In this document: positions 44,349 through 52,503 of the stretch, one piece after another
Numbering within the stretch: position 1 is the stretch's first letter
Layout of the letters: each line of letters opens with the position of its first letter
Assembly: GCA_934130935.1 (NCBI GenBank)
Contig: CAKOYQ010000002.1
Span: 62,001 to 126,000, forward strand
Length of the DNA stretch: 64,000 nt
Source of the DNA: an uncultured Clostridia bacterium
GTDB taxonomy: Bacteria; Bacillota; Clostridia; TANB77; CAG-508
Direction: 5' to 3'
Translations under genes and position numbers: made by a program
Notes under the pieces: generated by a model
What the model saw: only the letters and a program-made list of their open reading frames with translations
Told to the model about the DNA's origin: nothing
Databases searched by the model: none

Positions 44349-44487
44349 AATAAATCTTCTTTCCTTTCATAAATGTATACAAACAATTATACTTATTATA
44401 TTTTATATGTTTTGATTAAAAAGTCAATATTTTTAAAAAAAATGTCATCTAATTGTCTTTTTTGTAACATTTTTGTAATATTAATTT

Positions 44488-44516
44488 GCATAATTTTCTT
44501 TTTTCAGGAAATACTG
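44488..44516 (+). promoter_or_regulatory. putative forespore promoter of the spoVA operon
   Basis: GCATA (44488-44492), 17 bases, then AATACTG (44510-44516). The -10 region reads GGAAATACTG, which fits the Bacillus sigma-F/G form GGNNANAHTR. The same layout precedes gpr and ytxC. Confidence 0.6.
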
Positions 44517-44544
44517 TTGATAATAAATTACGAGGAGGTTACTC

Positions 44545-45009
44545 ATGAAACCATTAGATTCTAAAAAAGATTACCAAAATTATGTTGATCAAAAATCTCC
44601 TAATTCTCCTATTTTAAAAAACTGTTTTAATGCATTTTGGGTAGGCGGATTAATTTGTTCAATAGGTCAAATAATTATGGATATATGTAAATATAGAGGT
44701 CTTTCGCAAGAAACTTCTGGCACTATAGTTTCTATTATCTTAATTGCTATTAGTGCATTTTTAACAGGTCTTAATATCTTTAATAAAATCGGTAAATTTG
44801 CTGGTGCTGGCTCTCTAGTTCCTATCACTGGTTTTGCAAATTCCATTGTCTCACCTGCTATGGAATATAAATCCGAAGGTTATGTTATGGGAGTTGGTAG
44901 TAAAATGTTTACTGTTGCAGGTCCAGTCCTTGTCTTTGGTATTTCAACTTCTATTATTGTTGGACTTGTATATTTAATTTTTAATACTCAAGCTATTACT
45001 TTAGTTTAG
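44545..45009 (+). CDS. spoVAC: stage V sporulation protein AC
   Basis: A 154-residue membrane protein, part of the SpoVA channel that moves dipicolinic acid into the forespore and out on germination. SpoVAC itself acts as a mechanosensitive channel. Signatures are NCFNAFWVGGLICSIGQ and FNKIGKFAGAGSLVPITGFANSIVSPA; four hydrophobic segments are seen. Strong SD GAGGAGG. Its TAG stop overlaps the first bases of a REP repeat (45008). First gene of spoVAC-AD-AE. Confidence 0.97.
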   Translation: MKPLDSKKDYQNYVDQKSPNSPILKNCFNAFWVGGLICSIGQIIMDICKYRGLSQETSGTIVSIILIAISAFLTGLNIFNKIGKFAGAGSLVPITGFANSIVSPAMEYKSEGYVMGVGSKMFTVAGPVLVFGISTSIIVGLVYLIFNTQAITLV

Positions 45010-45040
45010 GGCAATTTGGGGTCGGTTCCGTTTTTGCCCT
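45008..45040 (+). repeat. REP-like palindrome, copy 2
   Basis: A 33-bp copy nearly identical to that at 6086 (one difference, GTTCCG for GTTCCA), inside the spoVA operon between spoVAC and spoVAD. The AG of the spoVAC stop codon TAG is the first two bases of the element. Confidence 0.85.
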
Positions 45041-45086
45041 TAGAAATATTTATATTTAGAGCATTATTGCTCGAATGGAGGTTTAT

Positions 45087-46088
45087 ATGCAAAAATTAGG
45101 AAAGCAAACAATAAAATTTGACACCCCACCAGTTATTACAGAAGTGGCTTCAATTGTTGGTCCAAAAGAAGCTGATGGTCCTCTTGCCAAATATTTTGAT
45201 CAATGTTTAGAAGATGAATTTTGGGGTGAAAAGACTTGGGAAAAGTCTGAAAGTAAAATTATTAGAGAAACTGTTAATATGGCTATAGCAAAATCTGGGA
45301 TTTCTATAACTGATATTGAATATTGTTTTGCTGGAGATTTATTAAATCAATGTATTTCTTCAAGCTTTGGTTTAAGAGATTTAAATATTCCATTTTTAGG
45401 AATATTTGGTGCTTGTTCAACTTTTGTTGAAGGCCTTAGTCTTGGTTCTATTATTACAGAAGCATGTGCCAAAAATGTTATATGTGCCGCTTCTAGCCAT
45501 TTTTGTAGTGCTGAAAAACAATTCAGATTTCCATTAGAATTAGGAAACCAAAGACCACCTACATCACAATGGACTGTTACTGGTGCTGGTGCTGCTATTC
45601 TTTCTAATTCTGGAACTGGACCATTTGTTACACATATCACTTCTGGAAAAATTATTGATATGGGAATTAAAGATGCTAACAATATGGGTGCCGCAATGGC
45701 TCCTGCTGCACTAGATACTTTAATTTGCCATTTTAAAGATACTGGTCGTGCCCCTTCATATTATGATGCAATTATAACTGGTGATTTAGGACATGTTGGT
45801 AAAGATATCTTAATAGATTTAGCTCAAGAAAAAGGTTATAATATTAAATCTAATTATAATGATTGTGGTGTTATGATGTTTGATAAAGAAAAACAAGATA
45901 CTCACTCTGGTGGTAGTGGTTGTGGATGTTGTGCAACTGTTTTCTCTGGTTTCTTTTTTAAACAATTAAAAGATAAAAAAATAAAAAGATTATTACTGAT
46001 TGCAACTGGTGCTCTTACAAATTCAACCTCTTCTCAACAAGGTGAATCTATTCCTGGAATTGCACATGCAATTAGTATTGAAGTGTAG
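45087..46088 (+). CDS. spoVAD: stage V sporulation protein AD
   Basis: A 333-residue soluble protein with a thiolase fold that binds dipicolinic acid for the SpoVA channel. Motifs: FDTPPVITEVASIVGPKEADGP, GIFGACSTFVEGL, CAASSHFCSAEKQFRFPLE and HSGGSGCGCCATV. I chose the ATG at 45087 (GGAGG at 5 bases) rather than the ATG 12 bases upstream that lies in the ribosome site. Followed by spoVAE with an 11-base gap. Confidence 0.97.
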   Translation: MQKLGKQTIKFDTPPVITEVASIVGPKEADGPLAKYFDQCLEDEFWGEKTWEKSESKIIRETVNMAIAKSGISITDIEYCFAGDLLNQCISSSFGLRDLNIPFLGIFGACSTFVEGLSLGSIITEACAKNVICAASSHFCSAEKQFRFPLELGNQRPPTSQWTVTGAGAAILSNSGTGPFVTHITSGKIIDMGIKDANNMGAAMAPAALDTLICHFKDTGRAPSYYDAIITGDLGHVGKDILIDLAQEKGYNIKSNYNDCGVMMFDKEKQDTHSGGSGCGCCATVFSGFFFKQLKDKKIKRLLLIATGALTNSTSSQQGESIPGIAHAISIEV

Positions 46089-46099
46089 GAGGTGTTCGT

Positions 46100-46486
46100 G
46101 TGGATTGGTTACAAAGTATATCTTGGATTGGTATATTAAAATGTTTTATTACTGGAGGTATTATTTGTATTATTGGCCAAGTTTTAATTGATAAAACAAA
46201 ACTAACTCCTGCTAGAATTTTGGTTATTTTTGTTACAACTGGTGCTATCTTAGGAGGACTTGGCTTATATCAATATTTAGTAGATTTTGCAGGTGCTGGA
46301 GCAACTGTTCCATTAACTGGCTTCGGATATAATTTAGCAAAAGGTGCTATTAAGGGAGTTAAAGAATCTGGTATTGTTGGTGCTTTTACGGGTGGTGTTG
46401 CTGCATCTGCTGGCGGAATTGCCGCAGCTGTATTTTTCGGATATATTGCGTCTTTAATTTCTAAGCCTAAAATGAAAAAAGAATAA
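46100..46486 (+). CDS. spoVAE: stage V sporulation protein AE (AEb type)
   Basis: A 128-residue membrane protein of the SpoVA channel, starting at GTG behind GTAGGAGGTG. It shares the fold and motifs of SpoVAC: FITGGIICIIGQ and YLVDFAGAGATVPLTGFGYNLAKGA. Three to four hydrophobic segments. The operon here consists only of AC-AD-AE, the minimal set conserved in Clostridia; spoVAA, AB, AEa and AF are absent next to it. Confidence 0.95.
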   Translation: MDWLQSISWIGILKCFITGGIICIIGQVLIDKTKLTPARILVIFVTTGAILGGLGLYQYLVDFAGAGATVPLTGFGYNLAKGAIKGVKESGIVGAFTGGVAASAGGIAAAVFFGYIASLISKPKMKKE

Positions 46487-46521
46487 TTTCTTAATAATAT
46501 GAACTAAATACTTTCCTAGGT

Positions 46522-46554
46522 AAAAAAAATCTGAGCAATCGCCCAGATTTTTTT
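46522..46554. terminator. bidirectional terminator after spoVAE
   Basis: AAAAAAATCTG / CAGATTTTTTT, an 11-bp stem with a GC-rich 10-base loop, between the spoVA operon (plus) and the orphan gene (minus). The T-run on both sides makes it effective in both directions. Confidence 0.88.
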
Positions 46555-46570
46555 ATCAGTTGGAGTATTA

Positions 46571-47614
46571 TTACAGCAAGCCATGGTCTGCCCAGTATTT
46601 GAGCGTAAGCAACTCGCCAAAGTCACTAAATGTGTTAGTGGCATTAATATTCTCCGGCTTAGTGGCAAAACTGTATTGTTTCACCCGCTCACCAGTCGGA
46701 AGCATAATATCTTCCACAGGAAGATAGAGTGAATAATCACTCTTCCAATTCTCCCTGTTTTTTCTATAGATTGTTCTCAATCCATAGAGGGTCACTTTCT
46801 TCCCCATAATGGCTTCTTCCGTGATTTTCCACGGTCCTTTGGGGAAAATTTTCTTTTTTAGCCTTCTAACGTCCTTAAAAGACCAAAAGGGTTTTTCCTC
46901 AACTTTGCCGCATCCCACATTTATTAATTTTTGAGGAATACTGATTCCAAGCCCCCAAAAAATCTCTCGTACTTGTTTTTCCGGAAGTAAATCCAGAAAT
47001 TCCTGGACCAAATCGAGTTTTACCTTGTACGAGTTTCCTCGTACTTCTTCCCAAAACCTGTATAACACAGCAACTTGGTCAAAGTTGTTTTCGGCTTCTT
47101 TCTCTTTTGGCATCATGCCATCTTCATCAACGTAAAGATTAGGTCCTCCCCTAATTACGCAGTTAAAGACTAAAATCATTTTTAAATTAAAAATGATATC
47201 CTCGTTTACACACTGGACTTTCTGCAATAATTTATCGCAGAAAGTTTTCACTTCATCGTCATATAAATACGTGAATTCCACGTCCTGAAGCTTGCTCACT
47301 GCTGCAAACCCTTGTTGTTGCATTTTCCAGAGATCTTTCGGAGGCATTTTTTTCCAAAACACCTCGTCATATCCGTCTTCGTTTTTACGAACAACACAAT
47401 ATTGTTCGTATCTAGAAGTTTCTTGGCTTAATAAGCCAAAAAACTTCTCCAGACTTTTTCTTTGTTTAGTATCCAATTTTTTGATGGCCTTTTCCAGACC
47501 TTCAAAATTTTCAAACTCCAATTGGATGAGCGCTGGAGTTTTCATCCTATGCAGCCGAAGAACATCAGCTACATTTTTCAGATGGTTTACATTATATGTT
47601 TCTTTTTTGGACAT
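46571..47614 (-). CDS. orphan protein with foreign base composition
   Basis: A 347-residue soluble protein that I do not recognise. It is mostly alpha-helical by appearance, with many Lys/Glu and aromatic residues, no membrane segment and no evident catalytic motif. Distinct stretches are QLEFENFEGLEKAIKKLD, LVFNCVIRGGPNLYVDEDG and SDYSLYLPVEDIMLPTGERV. By eye its DNA is about 45% G+C against about 30% for neighbours. It uses codons rare elsewhere, including two in-frame CGG (codons 20 and 310), consistent with recent transfer. It has its own strong sigma-A promoter, a 5' UTR with a 7-bp palindrome and SD GAGAGGAG. Confidence 0.8.
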   Translation of the reverse strand: MSKKETYNVNHLKNVADVLRLHRMKTPALIQLEFENFEGLEKAIKKLDTKQRKSLEKFFGLLSQETSRYEQYCVVRKNEDGYDEVFWKKMPPKDLWKMQQQGFAAVSKLQDVEFTYLYDDEVKTFCDKLLQKVQCVNEDIIFNLKMILVFNCVIRGGPNLYVDEDGMMPKEKEAENNFDQVAVLYRFWEEVRGNSYKVKLDLVQEFLDLLPEKQVREIFWGLGISIPQKLINVGCGKVEEKPFWSFKDVRRLKKKIFPKGPWKITEEAIMGKKVTLYGLRTIYRKNRENWKSDYSLYLPVEDIMLPTGERVKQYSFATKPENINATNTFSDFGELLTLKYWADHGLL

Positions 47615-47638
47615 TTTTTATACTCCTCTCGTTGTTTC

Positions 47639-47654
47639 CTCCCTTACAAGGGAG
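47639..47654 (-). promoter_or_regulatory. palindrome in the orphan gene leader
   Basis: CTCCCTT/AAGGGAG with a 2-base centre, about 30 bases downstream of the predicted start of transcription and about 25 before the start codon. It could be an operator or an RNA hairpin next to the ribosome site. Confidence 0.5.
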
Positions 47655-47693
47655 TTTGTGTGTGGTTAACATTTCAACTTTTTTGACAAACGT

Positions 47694-47722
47694 ATTATAT
47701 CATAGATTTACATAAAAATCAA
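47694..47722 (-). promoter_or_regulatory. strong sigma-A promoter of the orphan gene
   Basis: On the minus strand: TTGATT (47722-47717), a 17-base spacer, then the consensus TATAAT (47699-47694). Unlike the gene, this promoter region is AT-rich and native in composition. Confidence 0.75.
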
Positions 47723-47770
47723 TATTTTTAGAAAAACATTTAAACTCTGCAAAAACAATTTCATTCTTTT

Positions 47771-49276
47771 TTATTTATATTGTTTATCAATCTCTTTTAA
47801 TATTACATCATGAGCACTACCCTCTTGAATACTAACATTAGAAACCAACGTTAATCTAGCCTTTTCATGCAACTCTGGAATTGTAATAGCACCACAATTA
47901 CACATTGTAGATTTTATTTTAGAAACAGTAATTTCTAAATTGTCTTTTAATGAACCCGCATATGGAATATAAGAATCTACTCCTTCTTCAAAAGAAAGTT
48001 TTTGCGAACCTCCCATATCATATCTTTGCCAGTTCCTAGCTCTATTTGATCCTTCTCCCCAATATTCTTTTACATAATTATTATTTATTTTAACAACTCT
48101 TGTTGGACTCTCATCAAATCTCGCAAAATAACGTCCCATCATTACAAAATCAGCTCCGAGAGCTAAAGCTATTGTTATATGATGATCATGTACAATTCCT
48201 CCATCTGAACATATTGGAATATATACCCCTGTTTCTTCAAAATATTCATCACGAGCTTGTACAACATCAATTAGACTACTAGCTTGACCACGTCCAATTC
48301 CTTTAGTTTCTCTTGTTATACAAATTGAGCCTCCACCTACACCTACTTTAATAAAATCTGCTCCAGAATCTGCTAAATATCTAAATCCCTCTTTATCTAC
48401 AACATTCCCTGCACCAATTTTTACATTATCACCATATTTTTCTCTTACATACTTAATTGTATTTTTCTGCCACACAGAATATCCATCTGACGAATCTATA
48501 CAAAGCAAATCAACTCCAGCATCAACCAAAGCTGGTATTCTTTTTTCGTAATCTCTTGTGTTTATTCCTGCACCTACTATATATCTTTTATTTTCATCTA
48601 ATAATGAATGTGGATTATGCTTTCTTTCTTCATAATCTTTTCTAAATACTAAAAATTTCAAATTTCCATCTTTACTTAGAATTGGTAAACATTCTTTTTT
48701 ATTCTCCCAAATTACATCATTCGCCTCTGCAAGTGTTATTCCTTCTTCTGCCCAGACAACTTTTTCTTTTGGTGTCATAAAATTATCTATTGGTGTATTT
48801 ATATCATCTTTAGAAATTCTATAATCTTTATCTGTAACAAGCCCTAAAAATTTTCCATTTGCTGTCCCATCTTCTGTAATCATTACTGTAGAATGGCCCG
48901 TTTTTTCTACTAAATCTATAACATCTTTTAATGTCGTTCCACTTTTTACATTTGAATCACTTATTACAAATCCAGCTTTATGTTTTTTAACATGATATAC
49001 CATTTCTGCTTGAGCTTCTATTGGTTGTGAACCATATATAAATGCAATTCCTCCTTCACGAGCTAGTGCAATTCCCATTTCCTCTCCTGATACTGATTGC
49101 ATTATTGCTGATACCATTGGTACATTTGCATAGTATTTAGGTTCCTCTCCTTTTTTATATTTTACTATTGGCGTTTTTAATGATACATTTGTAGGTATAC
49201 ACCTTTCATCAGTTAAATTTGGTATTAGTAAAAATTCATTAAATGTTCTTGAAACATCTTCAAATATTTTAGCCAT
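47771..49276 (-). CDS. guaB: IMP dehydrogenase
   Basis: A 501-residue enzyme that oxidises IMP to XMP, the committed step of GTP synthesis. It is a TIM barrel with an inserted pair of CBS domains (about 95-220) and the catalytic-loop cysteine in GVGGGSICITRE. Flap residues NRARNWQRYD and CSDGGIV, MMGRYFAR are present. Several motifs differ from E. coli-type GuaB (for example GGG rather than GPG before SICTTR), a variant seen in some Firmicutes. It follows the HAD gene by 1 base. Confidence 0.94.
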   Translation of the reverse strand: MAKIFEDVSRTFNEFLLIPNLTDERCIPTNVSLKTPIVKYKKGEEPKYYANVPMVSAIMQSVSGEEMGIALAREGGIAFIYGSQPIEAQAEMVYHVKKHKAGFVISDSNVKSGTTLKDVIDLVEKTGHSTVMITEDGTANGKFLGLVTDKDYRISKDDINTPIDNFMTPKEKVVWAEEGITLAEANDVIWENKKECLPILSKDGNLKFLVFRKDYEERKHNPHSLLDENKRYIVGAGINTRDYEKRIPALVDAGVDLLCIDSSDGYSVWQKNTIKYVREKYGDNVKIGAGNVVDKEGFRYLADSGADFIKVGVGGGSICITRETKGIGRGQASSLIDVVQARDEYFEETGVYIPICSDGGIVHDHHITIALALGADFVMMGRYFARFDESPTRVVKINNNYVKEYWGEGSNRARNWQRYDMGGSQKLSFEEGVDSYIPYAGSLKDNLEITVSKIKSTMCNCGAITIPELHEKARLTLVSNVSIQEGSAHDVILKEIDKQYK

Positions 49277-49277
49277 A

Positions 49278-49880
49278 CTATTTTCCCCCTTCTTTATTAA
49301 ATTTTTTTATAATATCATATATATGATACCAACTATATGCAGTAATAATGTTCTCTCCATTCACTTGTTTATTATATTGACAATCAAATTTTATAACTTT
49401 AATTTTTTTAGATATATCTTCTATATTATTAGGACTATCTTCTATCATTATTTCTACATTATTTTCAATACACTGATGCAATTTCTCGCTATCTCTTGCA
49501 AATATCAATTTATCATATTTTATATCTTGATTCTTTAGCCATTCTCTTGTCAATTCCTGCATCTTCCCATAATATTCTGGTGGCATTCCATATTCATTTC
49601 TTGCTGTGATTATATAAATATTATTTTCCTCTTTTTTCAATATTTCTATAATTTCTTTAGAAAACATTCTTGGTTTGCTTTCTACAACATATTCCACTAA
49701 ATATTTATTCCAAAATTTATCTGCTTGCTCTTGCGTCCATTCTAAAGCTTCTACTTCCCAATATTTACTCACATCTATTTTTATTGGCCATTTCTCTTCT
49801 ACACTCATTTTAGTCCCAAAATCTATTATAGCTTTTTCTAAATCTGTCAATACTCCATCTATATCTATCCCTATGTTCAT
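49278..49880 (-). CDS. HAD-family 5'(3')-deoxyribonucleotidase-like protein
   Basis: A 200-residue haloacid-dehalogenase-type phosphatase. Catalytic motif I is GIDIDGVLTD (3-12), motif II YIITARNE and motif IV IMIEDSPNN. It matches the bacterial NT5C/YqfW group, which removes phosphate from nucleotides. Its overlap of one base with guaB and the shared direction suggest a link to purine nucleotide balance. The ATG has AGGAGG. Confidence 0.85.
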   Translation of the reverse strand: MNIGIDIDGVLTDLEKAIIDFGTKMSVEEKWPIKIDVSKYWEVEALEWTQEQADKFWNKYLVEYVVESKPRMFSKEIIEILKKEENNIYIITARNEYGMPPEYYGKMQELTREWLKNQDIKYDKLIFARDSEKLHQCIENNVEIMIEDSPNNIEDISKKIKVIKFDCQYNKQVNGENIITAYSWYHIYDIIKKFNKEGGK

Positions 49881-49930
49881 TTTATTCCTCCTTGCACCAG
49901 CTCATTTTATTTTAAATTTAAAAACGAAAA

Positions 49931-49968
49931 GAGTCCTTATTTTGAATATTATTCAAAACAAAGACCTC
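49931..49968 (-). terminator. terminator after rplT
   Basis: A long imperfect stem, TTTTGAAT/ATTCAAAA with GTC..TT/AA..GAC outside it, followed on the minus strand by CTCTTTTCGTTTTT. It closes the infC-rpmI-rplT operon. Confidence 0.8.
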
Positions 49969-50000
49969 CCTTCATTTTATATATTTTTTGTTATTAATTT

Positions 50001-50351
50001 CTATGCTTTTTTTGCTATTTCAGCTATTTCTGTAAATGCTTTTGGATCATTTACTGCAACTTCTGCTAACATTTTTCTGTTTATTGTTACATTAGCTTTT
50101 TTTAATCCTGCAATTAGTTTGCTATATGTTGTTCCATTCATTCTTGCAGCGGCATTTATTCTAGCTATCCATAATTTTCTAAAATTACTCTTTCTATCTT
50201 TTCTTCCAACATATGCATATGATAATGATTTTAGTACTGCTTGATTAGCATTTCTAAATCTATAATGTTTTGCACCATAATATCCTTTTGCTTGTTTTAA
50301 TACTTTTTTATGTCTTGCTCTTGTTGTCATTGCTGATTTTACTCTTGCCAT
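50001..50351 (-). CDS. rplT: ribosomal protein L20
   Basis: A 116-residue 23S rRNA-binding protein needed early in 50S assembly. The basic helical N-terminus MARVKSAMTTRARHKKVLK and the fold core RKSNFRKLWIARINAAAR are canonical. L20 usually represses its own operon by binding the leader before infC; a matching leader is found at 51174-51311. Length normal. Confidence 0.98.
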   Translation of the reverse strand: MARVKSAMTTRARHKKVLKQAKGYYGAKHYRFRNANQAVLKSLSYAYVGRKDRKSNFRKLWIARINAAARMNGTTYSKLIAGLKKANVTINRKMLAEVAVNDPKAFTEIAEIAKKA

Positions 50352-50376
50352 TTCTTTTCCCTCCCTAAACTATTTT

Positions 50377-50580
50377 TTAGTTACCATATGGTAATAATTT
50401 CTTTATTGTATTTTCACATGTCTTATCTGCATATGCTCCTGGGCGTCTGCTTGATAATTTTTGTCTTTTTGTTTTATTGGCTAATAAATGTCTTCTATTA
50501 GCTTTTGTTCTTTTTACTTTTCCTGTTGCTGTTAAAGAATATCTTTTCTTTGCAGCTTTGTTTGTTTTTAATTTTGGCAT
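50377..50580 (-). CDS. rpmI: ribosomal protein L35
   Basis: A 67-residue basic 50S protein: MPKLKTNKAAKKRY at the start, then RRHLLANKTKRQKL. Sits between infC and rplT in the universal bacterial order. SD AAAGGAG. Confidence 0.98.
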   Translation of the reverse strand: MPKLKTNKAAKKRYSLTATGKVKRTKANRRHLLANKTKRQKLSSRRPGAYADKTCENTIKKLLPYGN

Positions 50581-50651
50581 AGCTTTTCGCTCCTTTCGAT
50601 TGTTTTATTTATATTAAGCCTATATTTATAGAATTACATTTTTCGAATTCT

Positions 50652-51164
50652 TTAGTTGGCTTTTTTAGCTAGTATAATGAACATGTTTTTTCCTTCTAGT
50701 TTTGGCTTTTTTTCGACTACAGATATATCTTCTAAATTAGATATAAATTGGTTTAATACAGTTTCTCCCATTTTTGTGTTATTTAATTCTCTTCCTCTAA
50801 ATCTTACTGTAATTTTTACTTTGTTGCCATCCTCTAAAAATTTTCTTGCATTTTTAGCTTTAAAACCAAAATCATGTTCCTCTATATTTGGAGTTATTCT
50901 TAGTTCCTTTGTTTCTTGAGTTTTTTGTTTTTTCTTAGCTTCTTTCTCTTTTTTAGATTGTTCAAATTTGTATTTTCCATAATTCATTATTTTACATACT
51001 GGTACTTGTGAATTTGGTGATACTAATACTAAATCTAATTTTTTGTCTCCAGCTATTTCTAATGCTCTTGCTAATGGAACCATTCCTAATTTTTCTCCAG
51101 TGTCACTGATTAGTTGTACTTCTTTTGCACGTATTTGACCATTTATAGGTAATTCTTGTTTTAT
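50652..51164 (-). CDS. infC: translation initiation factor IF-3
   Basis: A 170-residue two-domain factor that inspects the start codon on the 30S subunit. Domains: N-terminal (INGQIRAKEVQLISDTGEKLG), a Lys-rich linker, and C-terminal (ITVRFRGRELNNTKMGETVL). No ATG fits. The strong SD AGGAGGTG is followed 7-8 bases later by ATA at 51164-51162, which I take as the start. A GTG at 51173 lies inside the SD. infC classically starts on AUU or another non-standard codon because IF-3 controls itself by rejecting such starts; ATA fits this rule. Confidence 0.92.
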   Translation of the reverse strand: MKQELPINGQIRAKEVQLISDTGEKLGMVPLARALEIAGDKKLDLVLVSPNSQVPVCKIMNYGKYKFEQSKKEKEAKKKQKTQETKELRITPNIEEHDFGFKAKNARKFLEDGNKVKITVRFRGRELNNTKMGETVLNQFISNLEDISVVEKKPKLEGKNMFIILAKKAN

Positions 51165-51173
51165 ATAAAACAC

Positions 51174-51311
51174 CTCCTAAAATAAATAAAAAATTGACTC
51201 GCTACAAGTCAATTCCACACAAATATAGATATATTATTTATATAAATCTAAATTTTTCTAACCTTTTTCCACTAGGATAAGGTGAGAAGTGGATAACTTC
51301 TTCTTGTAACA
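51174..51311 (-). ncRNA. infC-rpmI-rplT leader with attenuator (L20-type)
   Basis: About 140 bases of untranslated leader between the promoter and infC. It has a CCACT/AGTGG stem region upstream and ends in a terminator hairpin next to the ribosome site. Position before infC and this design match the L20 autoregulatory leader known in Bacillus; the exact L20-binding fold is not proven. Confidence 0.65.
51188..51212 (-). terminator. attenuator in the infC leader
   Basis: Minus strand TTGACT-TGTAGCG-AGTCAA followed by TTTTTTATTT, ending 10-15 bases before the infC Shine-Dalgarno sequence. A conditional terminator is the simplest reading. Confidence 0.75.
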
Positions 51312-51317
51312 TGTATA

Positions 51318-51346
51318 ATTATACATTGTCTGGTTATTTTTGTCAA
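51318..51346 (-). promoter_or_regulatory. consensus sigma-A promoter of infC-rpmI-rplT
   Basis: On the minus strand: perfect TTGACA (51346-51341), a 17-base spacer, perfect TATAAT (51323-51318). The strongest promoter in the window. Confidence 0.88.
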
Positions 51347-51463
51347 TATATTTTAATGATTTTTTTATTATTTTTTTTAACTTTTTTTACGATTTCACTT
51401 GAATTTATTTTCATTTTGGTATACTATATAGAAAATAATGTCTTTTACGTAGGAGGATAAGAA

Positions 51464-52402
51464 ATGCCATCAAAAACTAAAGAAATTAATGAAGAAAAAT
51501 TCAAAAAGAATGTAACATCTAAAGATGTACCAAAAAAGACTACAAAATCAAAATCTACAGCTAAAAAAAGCTCTGTAAAAACAAATTTAGTAGCAACAGA
51601 CTCAAAAAGCAAAACCACTGCAAAAGCTAAAAAATCATCAGTTGCTAAAAAAACTGTTGCAAAGAAAACTGTTGTAAATAAATCTGTAAAAAAGAAAACA
51701 GCATCTAAAAAAGAAAAAAAGGTTACCCCTCTTGCAGAAGTTGTAGAATATTATGATTTACCATATAGATATAATGAAACAATAGTAAAAATACTATATC
51801 AAACACCAGAAACATTGTTTGTGTATTGGGACATATCAGATTCTGATAGAGAAAATTATATAAAACAATATGGAGAAAATTTCTTCAATATAACAAGACC
51901 TGTTTTAATTGTACACAATGACACAATGCATTACAGTTTCGAAATTCCAATAAACGATTTTGCAAACAGTTGGTATTTACATATAAATGATAGTAAATGT
52001 GATTATAGAGTTGAACTTGGAAGACGCCCTAACTATTATAATGAAGAGGCTACAAAAGAAATTCAAGAAAAAATTCATACAGATTATATTCATGTATCAA
52101 CATCTAATGGGATTGAATCTCCAAATGATCATGTATTATTCAATACAAATGAAAATAATACTATTAAAATCAGAAATGTAAAAAATCATAATGAAAAATC
52201 AATTTCATTATACGAAATTGTAAAACGTTTACCTGCAATGAAAAGGGTTCAAAATATCCCTTATATCAGTGAAAAGTTATTAGAAAATATTTATGTTGGA
52301 ATTTATCAAAATGAAGATATTTCACTATTTGACAGAATTACAAATAATCCTTCTTCTGGTGGAAACCCATCATCAGGAAGTATGTCATCAAGAATGTTTT
52401 AA
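51464..52402 (+). CDS. DUF4912 protein with histone-like basic tail
   Basis: A 312-residue protein. Residues 1-88 are a low-complexity Lys/Ala/Ser/Thr tail (KKTVAKKTVVNKSVKKK), like the DNA- or RNA-binding tails of histone H1-like proteins. The DUF4912 domain follows (about 95-205: YRYNETIVKILYQTPETLFVYWDIS, quoted in part). A Ser/Gly tail ends it. DUF4912 proteins are often encoded beside GH57 branching enzymes, as here, and may bind glucan or RNA; the role is unknown. SD AGGAGGATAAG; ATG start. Confidence 0.78.
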   Translation: MPSKTKEINEEKFKKNVTSKDVPKKTTKSKSTAKKSSVKTNLVATDSKSKTTAKAKKSSVAKKTVAKKTVVNKSVKKKTASKKEKKVTPLAEVVEYYDLPYRYNETIVKILYQTPETLFVYWDISDSDRENYIKQYGENFFNITRPVLIVHNDTMHYSFEIPINDFANSWYLHINDSKCDYRVELGRRPNYYNEEATKEIQEKIHTDYIHVSTSNGIESPNDHVLFNTNENNTIKIRNVKNHNEKSISLYEIVKRLPAMKRVQNIPYISEKLLENIYVGIYQNEDISLFDRITNNPSSGGNPSSGSMSSRMF

Positions 52403-52450
52403 CTACTAATGTCGTAGAAATTTTTAATCTACGACTTTATTTTAATAAAA

Positions 52451-52483
52451 AGGGCAAAAACGGAACCGACCCCAAATTGCCCT
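52451..52483 (-). repeat. REP-like palindrome, copy 3 (inverted)
   Basis: The 33-bp element in reverse orientation (AGGGCAAAAACGGAACCGAC...), between the DUF4912 gene and the GH57 gene, 10 bases before the latter's ribosome site. Identical in sequence to copy 2 after complementing. Confidence 0.85.
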
Positions 52484-52503
52484 TTAGTAAAAGGAGAAAT
52501 TAT

